The position numbers and the translations under genes are program-made. 64,000 nucleotides of DNA from positions 3,534,001-3,598,000 of the forward strand of contig CM074129.1 in the NCBI GenBank assembly GCA_037178625.1, read 5' to 3'. Within the stretch, counting starts at the first letter, position 1, and each line of letters opens with the position of its first letter. Positions 39,601 to 51,091 of the stretch are shown here, piece after piece. Below the pieces are notes generated by a model, which worked only from the letters and a program-made list of their open reading frames with translations, searched no databases and was not told where the DNA came from. This DNA is from Skeletonema tropicum. Lineage: Eukaryota; Bacillariophyta; Thalassiosirophyceae; Thalassiosirales; Thalassiosiraceae.

Positions 39601-42120
39601 CGGCTCATGCGCATAGTGACGACGATAAATACGATCTGGCTATTTGATATGAAGCTGGCTAGCCCACACTGGACCTCTCAGATCAGCAACGATGCTGTAG
39701 CATCGCTTCTACTCAAGCTATCCGTATGCGCAGTGCTAATGAGCTTCTAATGTATCACCGCCGACTATAATGGCCAACTAGAAGCGGCTCATGCGCATAT
39801 CACCGCCGACTATACTGGGCCCCTAGAAGCAGGTCATGCGCATAGTGACGACGATAGATACGATCTGGCTATTTGATATGCAGCTGGCTAGGCCACACTG
39901 GACCTCCCAGATCAGCAACGATGCTGTAGCATCGCTTCTACTCAAGCTATCCGTCTGCGCAGTGCTAATGAGCTTCTAATGTATCACCGCCGACTATAAT
40001 GGCCCACTAGAAGCGGCTCATGCGCATAGTGACGACGATAGATACGATCTGGCTGTTTGATATGCAGCTGGCTAGCCCACACTGGACCTCTCAGATCAGC
40101 AACGATGCTGTAGCATCGCTTCTACTCAAGCTATCCGTCTGCGCAGTGCTAATGAGCTTCTAATGTATCACCGCCGACTATAATGGGCCCCTAGAAGCGG
40201 CTCACGCGCATTCTTACAACGGTTGATATGATTTGGTAGAATGTGGTGCATTTGGCTAGCCCGCATTGGACCTCCCAGATCAGCAACGATGCTGTAGCAT
40301 CGCTTCTACTCAAGCTATCCGTCTGCGCAGTGCTAATGAGCTTCTAATGTATCACCGCCGACTATAATGGGCCCCTAGAAGCGGCTCATGCGCATAGTGA
40401 CGACGATAAATACGATCTGGCTATTTGATATGAAGCTGGCTAGCCCACACTGGACATCTCAGATCAGCAACGATGCTGTAGCATCGCTTCTACTCAAGCT
40501 ATCCGTATGCGCAGTGCTAATGAGCTTCTAATGTATCACCGCCGACTATAATGGCCCACTAGAAGCGGCTCATGCGCATATCACCGCCGACTATACTGGG
40601 CCCCTAGAAGCAGGTCATGCGCATAGTGACGACGATAGATACGATCTGGCTATTTGATATGCAGCTGGCTAGGCCACACTGGACCTCTCAGATCAGCAAC
40701 GATGCTGTAGCATCGCTTCTACTCAAGCTATCCGTCTGCGCAGTGCTAATGAGCTTCTAATGTATCACCGCCGACTATAATGGGCCCCTAGAAGCGGCTC
40801 ATGTTCATAGTGACGACGATAGATACGATCTGGCGATTTGATATGCAGCTGGCTAGCCCACACCGGACCTCTCAGATCAGCAACGAGGCTGTAGCATCGC
40901 TTCTACTCAAGCTATCCGTATGCGCAGTGCTAATGAGCTTCTAATGTATCACCGCCGACTATAATGGGCCCCTAGAAGCGGCTCATGCGCATAGTGACGA
41001 CGAATAAGACTTGGCTAAATTATATGCAGCTGGCTAGCCCACACTGGACCTCTCAGATCAGCAACGAGGCTGTAGCATCGCTTCTACTCAAGCTATCCGT
41101 CTGCGCAGTGCTAATGAGCTTCTAATGTATCACCGCCGACTATAATGGCCCACTAGAAGCGGCTCATGCGCATAGTGACGACGATAGATACGATCTGGCA
41201 ATTTGATATGCAGCTGGCTAGGCCACACTGGACCTCTCAGATCAGCAACGAGGCTGTAGCATCGCTTCTACTCAAGCTATCCGTCTGCGCAGTGCTAATG
41301 AGCTTCTAATGTATCACCGCCGACTATAATGGCCCACTAGAAGCGGCTCATGCGCATAGTGACGACGATAGATACGATTTGGCTAATTTATATGCAGCTG
41401 GCTAGCCCACACTGGACCTCTCAGATCAGCAACGATGCTGTAGCATTGCTTCTACTCAAGCTATCCGTATGCGCAGTGCTAATGAGCTTCTAATGTATCA
41501 CCGCCGACTATAATGGGCCCCTAGAAGCGGCTCATGTTCATAGTGACGACGAAAGATAAGATTTGGCAAATTTATATGCAGTTGGCTAGGCCACACTGGA
41601 CCTCTCAGATCAGCAACGATGCTGTAGCATCGCTTCTACTCAAGCTATCCGTCTGCGCAGTGCTAATGAGCTTCTAATGTATCACCGCCGACTATAATGG
41701 GCCCATAGAAGCGGCTCATGTTCATAGTGACGACGATGGATACGATCTGGCTATTTGATATTCAGTTGGCTAGCCCACACTGGACCTCTCAGATCAGCAA
41801 CGATGCTGTAGCATCGCTTCTACTCAAGCTATTCGTCTGCGCAGTGCTAATGAGCTTCTAATGTATCACCGCCGACTATAATGGCCCCCTAGAAGCGGTT
41901 CACGCATTTTTTTTACAACGGTTGATATGATTTGGCAGAATGTGGTGCATCTGTCTAGGCCACACTGGACCTTTTAGATCAGCAACGATGCTGTAGCATC
42001 GCTTCTACTCAGCGCAGTGCTAATGAGCTTCTAATGTATCACTGCCGACTATAATGGGCCCCTAGAAGTGGCTCATGTTCATAGTGACGACGATAGATAC
42101 GTTTTGGTAGAATCTGGTTC
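36621..42120. repeat. Satellite array, about 30 tandem monomers of 181-184 bases
   Basis: Counting from the word TATCACCGCCGACTA, monomers begin at 36621, 36776, 36960, 37141, 37325, 37506, 37690, 37874, 38058, 38242, 38426, 38607, 38791, 39020, 39204, 39388, 39569, 39753, 39982, 40166, 40350, 40534, 40763, 40947, 41128, 41312, 41496, 41680, 41864 and 42037. Spacings are mostly 184 or 181 bases; three are 229, and the edge units are shorter. About 110 bases (from CAGATCAGCAACGATGC to GGGCCC) are almost invariant, while about 60 bases around GTGACGACGATAGATACG and the GGCTATTTGATATG stretch vary between a few recurring types. Each monomer carries CGATGCT-GT-AGCATCG, a 7-bp stem. No open frame crosses the array. 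The outer monomers are the most diverged, as in arrays kept uniform by unequal exchange. Confidence 0.95.
38242..40946. repeat. Higher-order repeat: 962-base five-monomer block, two tandem copies and a shortened third
   Basis: Copy one 38242-39203 and copy two 39204-40165 have the same monomer lengths in order (184, 181, 184, 229, 184) and the same private variants, for example CGCGCATTCTTACAACGG in monomer one (38281, 39243) and ACACTAGACCTC in monomer two. A third copy starting at 40166 repeats the CGCGCATTCTTACAACGG monomer (40205) and the 229-base monomer (40534) but lacks one monomer, giving 781 bases to 40946. The 229-base monomers contain a 45-base internal tandem duplication of the TATCACCGCCGACTATA(A/C)TG block, with shared substitutions. 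Confidence 0.85.
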
Positions 42121-42492
42121 CGCTGTCCATTTCAAATTGTGCATCATGTCTAATTATTTTTGGCATAAACATTTAGCCACGAGAATTGTCCGATGTGCGT
42201 TTTGAAGTTAACACAGATGACAAATTTTTATGTAACGTTTTTGTCAGTCTAATTCGCAGAATGATACTTTCTGTCAGTTCTTTTAGTGCTAATTTTCTTT
42301 TTCATAGTCTTAGTATTTTTTTCCTTGAGAAGCGGCTTTTGCAAATATTCTCTGCGTTTCACACCATATGAAGTGAATTGTCGTTTCTTTGCTTGCCCAA
42401 GATGGGATTCAATATCATGTACAGTGCCATAATTAAGCTTTTACATTATGCGCTCTTCATTGTAACACATTCAATGATGAATTCATTTCATT
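42121..42492. other. AT-rich right flank of the satellite
   Basis: 372 bases between the last satellite monomer and the stop codon of the DDX54 gene. T-rich sequence; a 61-residue frame here has no family features. No gene called. Confidence 0.45.
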
Positions 42493-45400
42493 TTACTTTT
42501 TTGCATTCTTCCACCTCCCCGACTTTCCTTTCTTACCTTTGAGACCCTTATTCCTAGTACTCTCTGCTGCAATTTTTTCTGAACGTCGCTTTCGTTCCAA
42601 AATCCTCCTATCTTCCTTTCTCATATTCTTAATGCGCAAATTATCCTTCTTTTCACGTTCCTTTCGAATTGCTACTGCAGTCTTCTTCACATCATCAGTA
42701 TTCTTTCCATTAGATTTCACTTCCTTCTTATTTTTCTTGGAGACCACATCACCAACATCAGCTTCTTCAGTGACATCATCAAAGACACCCACTCTACCGA
42801 TGCTACGGTTGGTCTTCTTTTGCCATTTTTCATACAGCTCTCCAATCTTCATCTTCTTACTATCAACCATTTGCCCACTTTCTAATTTTGTCTTTTGAGT
42901 AGTAGACATGCCACTCAATTCGTCACCGACAGTTGTCTGAACGTACTTCCGCTTACTCCTGTCCCACCGCATCATTCGGTGGCGTTTGACTAGATCAATA
43001 TTCTCGTCTCCTACAATATCCAACATACTCTCTTCAATACGGTGTGCAAGAGCAAGAGTACCTTTTGCGCTGTTCGACGCAGAAGGTTGCATTGCCGCCT
43101 CCATTTGCCGCTCTCGTGCTGCAGCTGCTGTGTCAGGTATAACTTTGTTATCAATGAAGTTTGCTTCATCTCTAAAATCGCTGCCCCGTTTCGTTTTTGC
43201 TCTTTTACTTGATGCCACTCCATCACTTGCGTTGGCATCATCGTCGTGAGAATCGAGTGGTGGTTTGTAGTTAGGATTTTTCTTCCTCTTCTTTCGTTCT
43301 GCCTTCGACATACGACGCTTACTCTCCACCATGTGTGGCTGAGTTGATGTACCGCTTGTTTCACCAATGTCCTGTTCTGCGACATCATTATCATCATCAT
43401 CATCTCCGACATTCATCATTCCGTCTGAGACTGGACCCTGGTCATCTACCACTGCGTCTCCATTTAGCTCCTGTGCTGCCGAGCTTCCCGCAACAACCAG
43501 CGAACTTCCCTTATCGCGAGCCATTTTCATTTGCCTTCTCATGTTCTTCATTGCAACTAAAGCTGCCGCGCTGCCACTTTTGTTTTTGTCCACCTGACTA
43601 GAGTAAATCAAATCCTTCTGCCCACCAGTCGCAAATGCTTCAAATACTGTTTCTTTTGGGCGGAAATTACTCATAGCGCGGAGGAATTCCTGTCGCTTCT
43701 GCAGATCATTCATTTTCTTCTTCGCCATTTCCTGAGTTCGTGGATTGTCTGACGTGTCGGTGGAATTTCCAACTGTTGCTGTCAATCTATCGATTTCAAT
43801 CTGCCGGAGCATTGGATGGGTCGGGATACCACCGCGAGCTTTTACGATTCTTTGTCCTCCGATTTCTTTATCACCTTCAAGTAGCGCCTTTGCCCTTCTT
43901 ACTCCGTCTCTGCTAGCTTCTGGTCTTGTTCGTCGATATTTCTTCATTGCTGATATGGTTGATGGAAACAGTAGAGAGACAATTGTGTGAGAGGTATAAT
44001 GATATATGTGAAGATGTTCACGAAATATAAATACGAAATATTGCATCCTTACCATTGTTGCAAACTCTAGCCAAATTACTCAATTGTTCAGAGTCATGCG
44101 AGCCAGCAAGTTCAGAGTCAACAAGCCTCCTAACGTTTTCAACTTCTTCTACCAAAATACTTTCTGGAACTCTTCCATAATGAACCATATCAGGAGTCAT
44201 CTCATCCAACGTGTAAGTAACGTATTCATCTCCACCAGTGTCACTGTCCTCGGACGTTTGTTTGGCCTCATCGTCCCCTCCATCGTTATCCTCTTCATCA
44301 CCGTTATTCTTTTGTATTAGACCAGTGCTCAACTTCCTTCCCAGAAAGACGTGTAAATCAACCATATACGGCAATTCTTCAGGGTCAACAATACCCCAAC
44401 AAAATCCAATTCTACCGGCTCTCGCTGCACGTCCACTACGATGGATGAATAACTTTGCGGACGGAGGGAAGGCATAATGAATGACATGATCAATGAGAGG
44501 AATGTCAATTCCTCTGGCAGCTACATCTGTCACCACTAATATAGGACACCTACCACTCTGGAATGAATTGAGGTTGTGCTGTCTTGCTGAGTTGTCCATA
44601 TTACCATAAATTTGAGTCGCAGAGAGCCCCGACGTGTTGAGCAAAAGTGTGATGTATTCACAATGATGACGAGTGGCGACAAAAACTAGAGTCAAACCTC
44701 GTTTGGAATTCTTCCCAACATGCTTTTGTTTCTTGGCTTTCTTCTTTTTCTTCTTCTTTGAGTCTGGTTCTTCCTCTTCCTCGTCCTCTTCGACATTACC
44801 CCCTGTTGTATCAGTTCCCTTCAACAACGGAAGTACATCTCTCACTAGATGCATAAGAACCGCATCCTTCTCGGCACTTCTGCAAGTGACAAAACCAATC
44901 CTCAACTCTTCACTCACAGCCACCTCATTATCCAATCGTACCACCACAGGATCATGCATCATACCAGTCTTAGTAAATTCCATCAAAGCCTTGGGCATGG
45001 TTGCCGAAAACAACATCTTTTGTGAATTCTCTGGCATGGTACTGCAAATCTGACGTAGTTGCGTAACGAAGCCCATTTCAAATAATCTATCTGCTTCATC
45101 AAACACAGCCATTTCACATTGTCGGAGATGAAAATCGGGAATTTCGCTTAGGTGATGTGCCAAACGTCCCGGAGTCGCAACGATGATGTCAGGGTGAGAA
45201 GAAAGGAGGCTGAACTGCTTCTCCATACCTTCACCTCCATTGACTCCAATGAACTTGAAACTATTCTGAGAGAGGCAGTGATGGCCAAGTGTACGCAAGA
45301 CTTTGAGAGTTTGGACGGATAGCTCACGTGTTGGTGAAAGGATGACTGCAAATGCAGACCTCGAGCCGCCCGATGTAGATGACGAGCCATTCTCACCACG

Positions 45401-45640
45401 AACTTCCAATAGTCGTTCCAGCACTGGGATGAGAAACGATACTGTCTTTCCCGACCCAGTACGTGCCATTACGACCGCATCTGTACCGCTGAGTAGAACA
45501 GGCAACGATTTGCGCTGCACTGGTGTTGGAGTTCGATAGCCAAGCTTTTTGATTCCGGAAAAGACGGCAGGCGAGAGATTGAGAGATTCAAAGCCCCCGC
45601 CGCTGTTTTTAGACTTGCTTTTCGTGTTGTCGGCTGCCAT
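42493..45640 (-). CDS. DDX54: DEAD-box RNA helicase DDX54/Dbp10 (2 exons)
   Basis: ATP-dependent RNA helicase for 60S ribosomal subunit assembly in the nucleolus. Exons 45640-44053 and 43949-42493, intron GTAAGG...CAG, 3,045 bases in frame, 1,014 residues, close to the family's roughly 1,000. Exon 1 has the Q motif (GYRTPTPVQRKSLPVLL), motif I ARTGSGKT, Ia PTREL, Ib TPGR, II DEADRLFEMGF, III SAT, and after an acidic and Lys-rich insertion (EEDEEEEEPDSKKKKKKKAK) motifs V (VTDVAARGIDIP) and VI (HRSGRAARAG). The splice joins LARVCNN to AMKKYRRTRPEAS, recreating the DBP10-type sequence, and exon 2 carries the DBP10CT region (RVGVFDD region, RWDRSKRKYVQ) and a basic nucleolar tail. The two exons look like separate genes until joined. 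Confidence 0.95.
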
Positions 45641-46072
45641 TTTGACAGTCTATTGCGGCAGTATAGTGATGATACTGCTCCTACAGAACAATACTTAGCA
45701 CAAGCTGATTGGTGCTTGGTGATGAAGAGAGTGAAGAGTGAAGATTGGTGGCAGGGAGGAGGTTGGCTATTTAGATGATGATAGAGATTCCCATCTTAAT
45801 TTAGGGACTCTGAGAGCCGATGCGACGGAATCGTGAGAAAAAGCCAAACGCAACTTTACATAATGTCGCCTCTTCAGGGCCCACCAGACGTACTTTAAAA
45901 TTTCTGTTACATGTTACATATATGTCGGTCCAGCATTAACGAAGCAAAGTGCTGAAGCGAAGTAAGTGATTGTGTTGTAGTTTGTAAGAGTGGCGCTGCT
46001 ACTGTTTGATATAATGTTAAAAGAGCATTTTACGATAAACATCATCTAGCTGTCGGCATTAAAGTGATCATC
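45641..46072. other. Divergent promoter region with an inverted copy of the GGTGGGCCC element
   Basis: 432 bases between the helicase and the fluoride exporter. Bases 45858-45892 read, on the minus strand, GTCTGGTGGGCCCT then GAAGAGGCGACATTATGTAA, matching 26068-26107 apart from a short gap. No gene seen. Confidence 0.5.
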
Positions 46073-47299
46073 ATGTCAGCTCAAAAGGAGGAGGATCCAA
46101 ATTCAAATGAAACAAAAGAATTGCACAAGAATTTCGAGGAGGATGATCCTCCCGCAAAAGATGATGTAGTCGATCAACAGGAACAAAACATACGCAACAA
46201 TAAGGCTAGCACCTTCTGTACAGACTGGGTCCACATCATATACCTTTCCATCTTTTCTGTCATCGGAGTTACATTTCGTTCATTTATTGGGAGGTTATTT
46301 GGAGGCGACTGTGATCCCCAACATGCTGTCAAAGATTGGTTGTACCCTCTATCACATAGGATATGTGTCACTACAAATGGACGGACTGAGCAATATGGAG
46401 GAGCACTATTCATTGATCTTCCCGATAATATGTTTGGTTCATTTATAATTGGCTTCTTTACCGGGCACTCGTCCGAGTGGCCTGCAATACCTTTTCTGAA
46501 GCACGATCATCCATTGCAAGACGAACAGGGGCTGCACTTGGGCATCAGAACAGCACTGTGTGGATCCTTAACAACATTTAGTTCATGGAACTCACAAATG
46601 GTACTAATGATGGATGGCACTGCGAACCCATATCTAGGCTCGCAGGTCGTATCAGCATTATTTGGGTATGTGATAGGGTTGCAATGTTCCATTGTTTCGT
46701 TCCGTGCTGGACGGACATTATCTGCATGGTTTCAAAATAGAAACAATCCACATTTGTTTGATAGCAACTTGATCCGGACGGCTAGTGAATTACGTCCTTG
46801 CAATGATCATTGCTATTGGCTTTCACCCGTTGCATTGGTCCTCTCCATCTGTATACTGATTGCTATGTACATTTGGGGAGATGTATATTGGGGCATCAAC
46901 TACTATCGAAAACTATGGATAGCATGCCTCATATCACCGCTTGGTACGATTACAAGATGGAAGCTCTCCAAGTTGAATGGCAAATGGAGCAAACATCCAT
47001 GGTTTCCTCTTGGCACTTGGCTAGCTAATTTTACTGGGAGTATACTCAGTGCAGCTCTCACTGCCATAGCTTATTTGAACGTAGTAAGTGGCGGTGGTGC
47101 AACAGTCCTTGCAGCCATCTCTCTTGGTTTCGCTGGAAGCCTTTCAACTGTGTCAACATACGTCAAAGAAACGGTTGAATTATCAGATAAGAATCACTTC
47201 CACGACAAGAAGGCGTTTGCATACTCATATTTTACAATATTGAGTTGTTGTTTTGTTGGGCTTTTAATTTATAGTCCACTTGTGAGGTATGCTGCTTAG
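46073..47299 (+). CDS. FEX: Fluoride exporter/channel FEX (fused CrcB domains)
   Basis: Eukaryotic Fluc/FEX protein that lets fluoride out of the cell across the plasma membrane. Single exon, 408 residues from the ATG at 46073 (the frame extends to an upstream GTG). After a 45-residue polar tail come two CrcB-like halves. Half one: IYLSIFSVIGVTFRSFIGRL, DNMFGSFIIGFFTG and the pore segment GIRTALCGSLTTFSSWNSQ. Half two: ACLISPLGTITRWKLSKLN, GTWLANFTGSILSAALTA and SLGFAGSLSTVSTYVKE, with the Asn and the G(S/A)...T(F/V)S pore positions in register. A linking membrane helix between halves (VALVLSICILIAMYIWG) gives the inverted orientation known in yeast FEX. A G(S)LTTFS motif in both halves is good evidence. 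Confidence 0.93.
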   Translation: MSAQKEEDPNSNETKELHKNFEEDDPPAKDDVVDQQEQNIRNNKASTFCTDWVHIIYLSIFSVIGVTFRSFIGRLFGGDCDPQHAVKDWLYPLSHRICVTTNGRTEQYGGALFIDLPDNMFGSFIIGFFTGHSSEWPAIPFLKHDHPLQDEQGLHLGIRTALCGSLTTFSSWNSQMVLMMDGTANPYLGSQVVSALFGYVIGLQCSIVSFRAGRTLSAWFQNRNNPHLFDSNLIRTASELRPCNDHCYWLSPVALVLSICILIAMYIWGDVYWGINYYRKLWIACLISPLGTITRWKLSKLNGKWSKHPWFPLGTWLANFTGSILSAALTAIAYLNVVSGGGATVLAAISLGFAGSLSTVSTYVKETVELSDKNHFHDKKAFAYSYFTILSCCFVGLLIYSPLVRYAA

Positions 47300-47357
47300 A
47301 ATAACAATACTTAAAATATTCTGATGTTAAATCTAAGTGTATGTCTGACAAGCAACC

Positions 47358-49523
47358 TTATGCTTCTGCCACAACAGCCAACGCACCCAGCTCCACACAG
47401 CACCTTGCAAAGGACAACAGTGTAAAGTCACAAATCATTGGATTTGAGCAGATAGATTCGTCCGCAGTTGCGATGTTTCGCAATTCCTTGACTCTGCTTT
47501 CCATAGAAGGTTTCTCTTTCATCAAACCAATAATCGTCATCAAAAATTGCATTGTTTCTTCTCTCACCGTCAATCCACGCAGCCTTCCTTCATCCAAAAC
47601 GACACTGCTTCGTTCTTCGGTGGAGCTAGCTCTGACTACACTATCGAGAGTGACCCGACACGCAGCGTAATATCCTACACGATTATCTTCAGTTAGATCT
47701 TGTATTGGTCTCTTCCTACTGGTTATATTCCGCCGAAGCTCATCCGCTCGAGAATTATGCATATTATACTTGTTTGTCAATTGTTCATGGAGGAGTCCGG
47801 AGGTTACATTTGTTTGTATCAGAGACATTGCACTATCCATTTGCTGTTGTAGAAAAGTATCTGCATCAAATTGCGAGCCACCATATTCAGAAAAAGGCCC
47901 TATTGGTAATGCCTTTCGAAATTGTGGATTGTCAATGAGTGTTTTGCGTATAGTATCAGAAAGTATTGAAGCGAATACACCAGTCATGCGTAGCAAGTGC
48001 TAATGTGACTGTGAAAACTAGGCTCTATTGGTTCATCTGTCGTCATGAGTGCATTGTGGGTGTGTGTTGATGCTTCATGCACAAATCCTCGGGGCATATA
48101 CAGCACATCTCCTGCCGAAAGTGTAATTTCCTTGTCATCAAAACACAATCCTCCAGCAAAAACAGATGGATCAACATCCAATCCATTCTTTCCAACTTGC
48201 TCATTCTGAAAAGGATATTGTATGGGAACCTTCCTATATACCTTCCAGGTCTTCGAGCCTAATAATTGTACAACCAATACATCTCGATCATCTGCAGTGA
48301 GCATTCACAGCGTGTGAATCTGGCGGCGAGAGATACGTATTTGCATAGACATGTGGGAATGTTCGTTGCAGATTAGTACAGAGATTGGCAATGACTGGGT
48401 GATGGAAGTCAGCATGATTCACAATGATGGAACATCCATCTAAATAAGCGGCATGTGGATTGTTTGCGTAGGTTGTTGCAGGATCAGTGACAGGATTGCC
48501 ATTTTGAAAGAACAATGGAGCATGTGAGGAACTTTCTCTGCAGTGATGCAGCATTTGTGCGACATCATCCCACTTCATATGAACTGCTTTGTAAAATGAA
48601 CATTCCTTGTCGACGCAAGCATTTTGACAAGAGCGAAATATTGCAGGCTGTGTCTGCCAAACATTTTGAAAGAATTCTTGAACATTGTGGTTGCTTGTAG
48701 GTTCTTCCTGTGATGCACCATTATCCTCTTTCTTCTTTGCTTCTTCTATGGATATACCGAGCTCGCAGAGAGAAGAAGCTACTGCGTGAAAAGCCGATCC
48801 AGCACCACTTTTGCTTGCCATGGTAATAGAAGGCGTGGCGACGGTGTTGATGTTTGGTCTTGGTCCGCTTGACCGTATGGTTGCAACATTTTCAGTATTG
48901 TTTTCTGTCGGCGTCGGATTGCATTTGTTATTGTGCTCTCTGACGAGTACTGCAACTTCGTTCCAAATGTCGGTGCCTTCAGATACATTACTCTGAGTTG
49001 GGGAGGTGAAGTATGTGCGTTCTCCATTTTCATTCGTAGTGGGACACAAGTCAAGGTCAGTCAAACCACATGCACGTCCAATATCAAGAGGTACTCTGAA
49101 TTTGAACTGTTTCGCCAAACCATCAGGCGTTGTTTGAATACATTCACGAATCTTTTCAGGGTAATGAATGAGGGCAACAAAGAGTTCATTTTTGCCATCT
49201 AATGCACGTTTACTGGCGCTGCCCTCCTCTCCATATCCATGCAAATGATGGAAGTGGTTCTTTCGGCATGCATTAACGTGATCCTTCGTTACTGTAGATT
49301 TCTCTCCCTGTTTCGGTTTATTTGGTAGTCTCACATATGGAAAGTATTGACGTGCGTCGATGCTCGCAAGTATCCACATTAGTTGGCGACATAGTGGTGA
49401 ACTGCAGATGCAGTTTCTGATTGTTAATTTAGTTACAGGGTGAATGCCCCCTTCTCTTTTACCCGGTGACACAGAGGAGACAAGATTGCCGTCCTTGCCA
49501 ACCTTTGGCATCACAATGTCCAT
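47358..49523 (-). CDS. JmjC ribosomal-oxygenase-like protein (NO66/MINA type), frame broken twice
   Basis: Probable Fe(II)/2-oxoglutarate hydroxylase of the nucleolar NO66/Mina53 type. Three minus-strand pieces run in order: 49523 to about 48293, about 48303 to 47984, and about 47996 to 47358. Outer pieces share one frame; the middle piece is shifted by one base, so two compensating indels separate them. The first break falls inside the iron site: NTYLSPPDSHAVNAHC ends the first piece and DDRDVLVVQLLGSKTWKVY begins the second; the family expects H-x-D-D here. The middle piece has the rest of the cupin core (LSAGDVLYMPRGFVHEAS), with the distal His, and the third begins with a winged-helix-like C-terminal region (TGVFASILSDTIRKTL). 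About 230 residues precede the cupin, Cys/His-rich, unrecognised. Either sequence errors or recent decay; no intron fits either break. Confidence 0.68.
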
Positions 49524-49968
49524 AGTTGCTCTTCTTTGTCGGCGGAGAAGTCAAAATGGTGTCAATTCGCGTATGTCGTGGTAATGCGTGAATTCCGTAG
49601 TAGGCGTTGCCGCTATGAACTGGGCGATGGCAGAATAAGAATCTGCGTGAAATGTGGGTCTAGGAAGTGTATTAGGGTATTAATTGATGTATTATTGGCG
49701 TTGATGTATTGCTTGGTGAGAAGACCATTGATGCCGTCGGCTCGGAGTTGAATCTGCTTTCATTTTAGCGTGCACAGCTGGATTATTGTGCGATGTTGAG
49801 TGGTGGTGAGACAGATAGAGTTCCACGCGGAAGCATTCCAAGTCAAATTAGGCGACAACAATCCTGCCACACATCACTCGCATCTGCGATCTCGGATCTC
49901 GGATCTCGGCTGCGTCAATCAAATAATCAAGTCATAACAAATCCTTTGCAATAGTAAACAATCCAACA
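49524..49968. other. Divergent promoter region
   Basis: 445 bases between the JmjC gene and the cyclophilin gene. Contains a threefold ATCTCGG(A/C) repeat at about 49888-49909. Nothing else recognised. Confidence 0.45.
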
Positions 49969-50910
49969 ATGAAGATCGCCATGCTCGCAGCCACACTCCT
50001 CGCCCCTGCTACGGCATTCACTGCCTCGCGTTCAGCCTCCAGATTCGCCACGAGGGCCTTCTCAGGATCCAACGCTCTCTTCGCGAATCCCAAAGTTTAC
50101 TTTGACATGGAAGTTGGAGGAGAGGATGTAGGCAGAATCGTTTTTGAACTCCGTGCCGATGTCGCTCCCAAGACTGCTGAGAACTTTGTGCGTTATTAGT
50201 GTGTCATGACGTTATATTGTAGTGGTTGTGGCTGCAGCTGTTATTATGGATTTATAATTCTCTGTGTATTATGTGTCCGCTTCAGTGTCATTCTAACTAA
50301 CATTTCTCGTCTATGTATTTACACTCTACCACATGTGTAGCGTCAACTTTGTACTGGGGAGCCTGGATTTGGATATGCTGGATCTACCTTTCAGTGAGTG
50401 ATGTAATATTATTTGTGTGCATGTGATGTGTTTTGCAGAATGAAATCATATTATGATGTATCTAACACATCATCATGAATCTATCTTTCTATCAGCCGTG
50501 TTATCCCTAATTTCATGTGCCAGGGAGGAGACTTCACCAACCACAACGGTACTGGAGGAAAGAGTATCTACGGAGAAAAGTTTGCTGATGAGGACTTCTC
50601 CTTGAAGCACGAAGGAAAAGGGTAAGATTGTACTGCTTTTGTGAAACTTGCATGTCACCTGTAATCAGCGTATCTTACTTATCAATAAATCAACAGTATC
50701 CTTTCAATGGCCAATGCCGGGCCAAACACAAATGGAAGTCAGTTCTTTATTTGCACTGTTGACACACCTTGGTTGAATGGTGCTCACGTTGTCTTCGGAA
50801 AAGCGGTTGAGGGAGAGGATGTTATTGATAAGATTGAGGCTGTTGGATCTGAATCTGGAAGAACTTCTCAGACAGTTGTTATTGCAGGGTGCGGAGAGAT
50901 TACCGAATAA
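49969..50910 (+). CDS. Plastid-targeted cyclophilin, peptidyl-prolyl cis-trans isomerase (4 exons)
   Basis: Exons 49969-50187, 50341-50393, 50496-50621 and 50697-50910; introns begin GTGCGT, GTGAGT and GTAAGA and end TAG, CAG, CAG; 612 bases in frame, 203 residues. A signal peptide ending APATAF-TAS is a clear ASAFAP-type motif, followed by a basic transit segment, so a plastid location is likely. The cyclophilin domain is complete: [20 protein letters not shown], then KTAENFRQLCTGE, the active-site stretch [16 protein letters not shown] with the catalytic Arg, [35 protein letters not shown], and [18 protein letters not shown]. The catalytic W (W121 in human CypA) is present in the PWLNG segment. 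Exon 2 is only 53 bases. Confidence 0.94.
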
Positions 50911-51091
50911 ATGAATCATTCGTTAAGAAAATACAACATTGCCGCGGGCGGATGATTATTGGGATATCAAAGATACGAATCTTAAAATTGCTATCGTTGC
51001 ATGATAAAGCTAATATGTCGGGTTGAATAAGCATTTGCAAGAGATGACATATATTCAATCTTCCTTTTACTCATCAATGAATTAGTTTTTA

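Noticed and set aside
36621..42120. Regular repeats as a possible CRISPR array
   Set aside because: Units of 181-184 bases with almost no unique spacer, in a eukaryotic nuclear context without cas genes; this is satellite DNA.
48288..48304. TGA in the JmjC gene read as selenocysteine or as a programmed +1 shift
   Set aside because: Reading through TGA gives non-conserved sequence, and skipping its T loses the iron-ligand Asp; a simple indel explains the data better.
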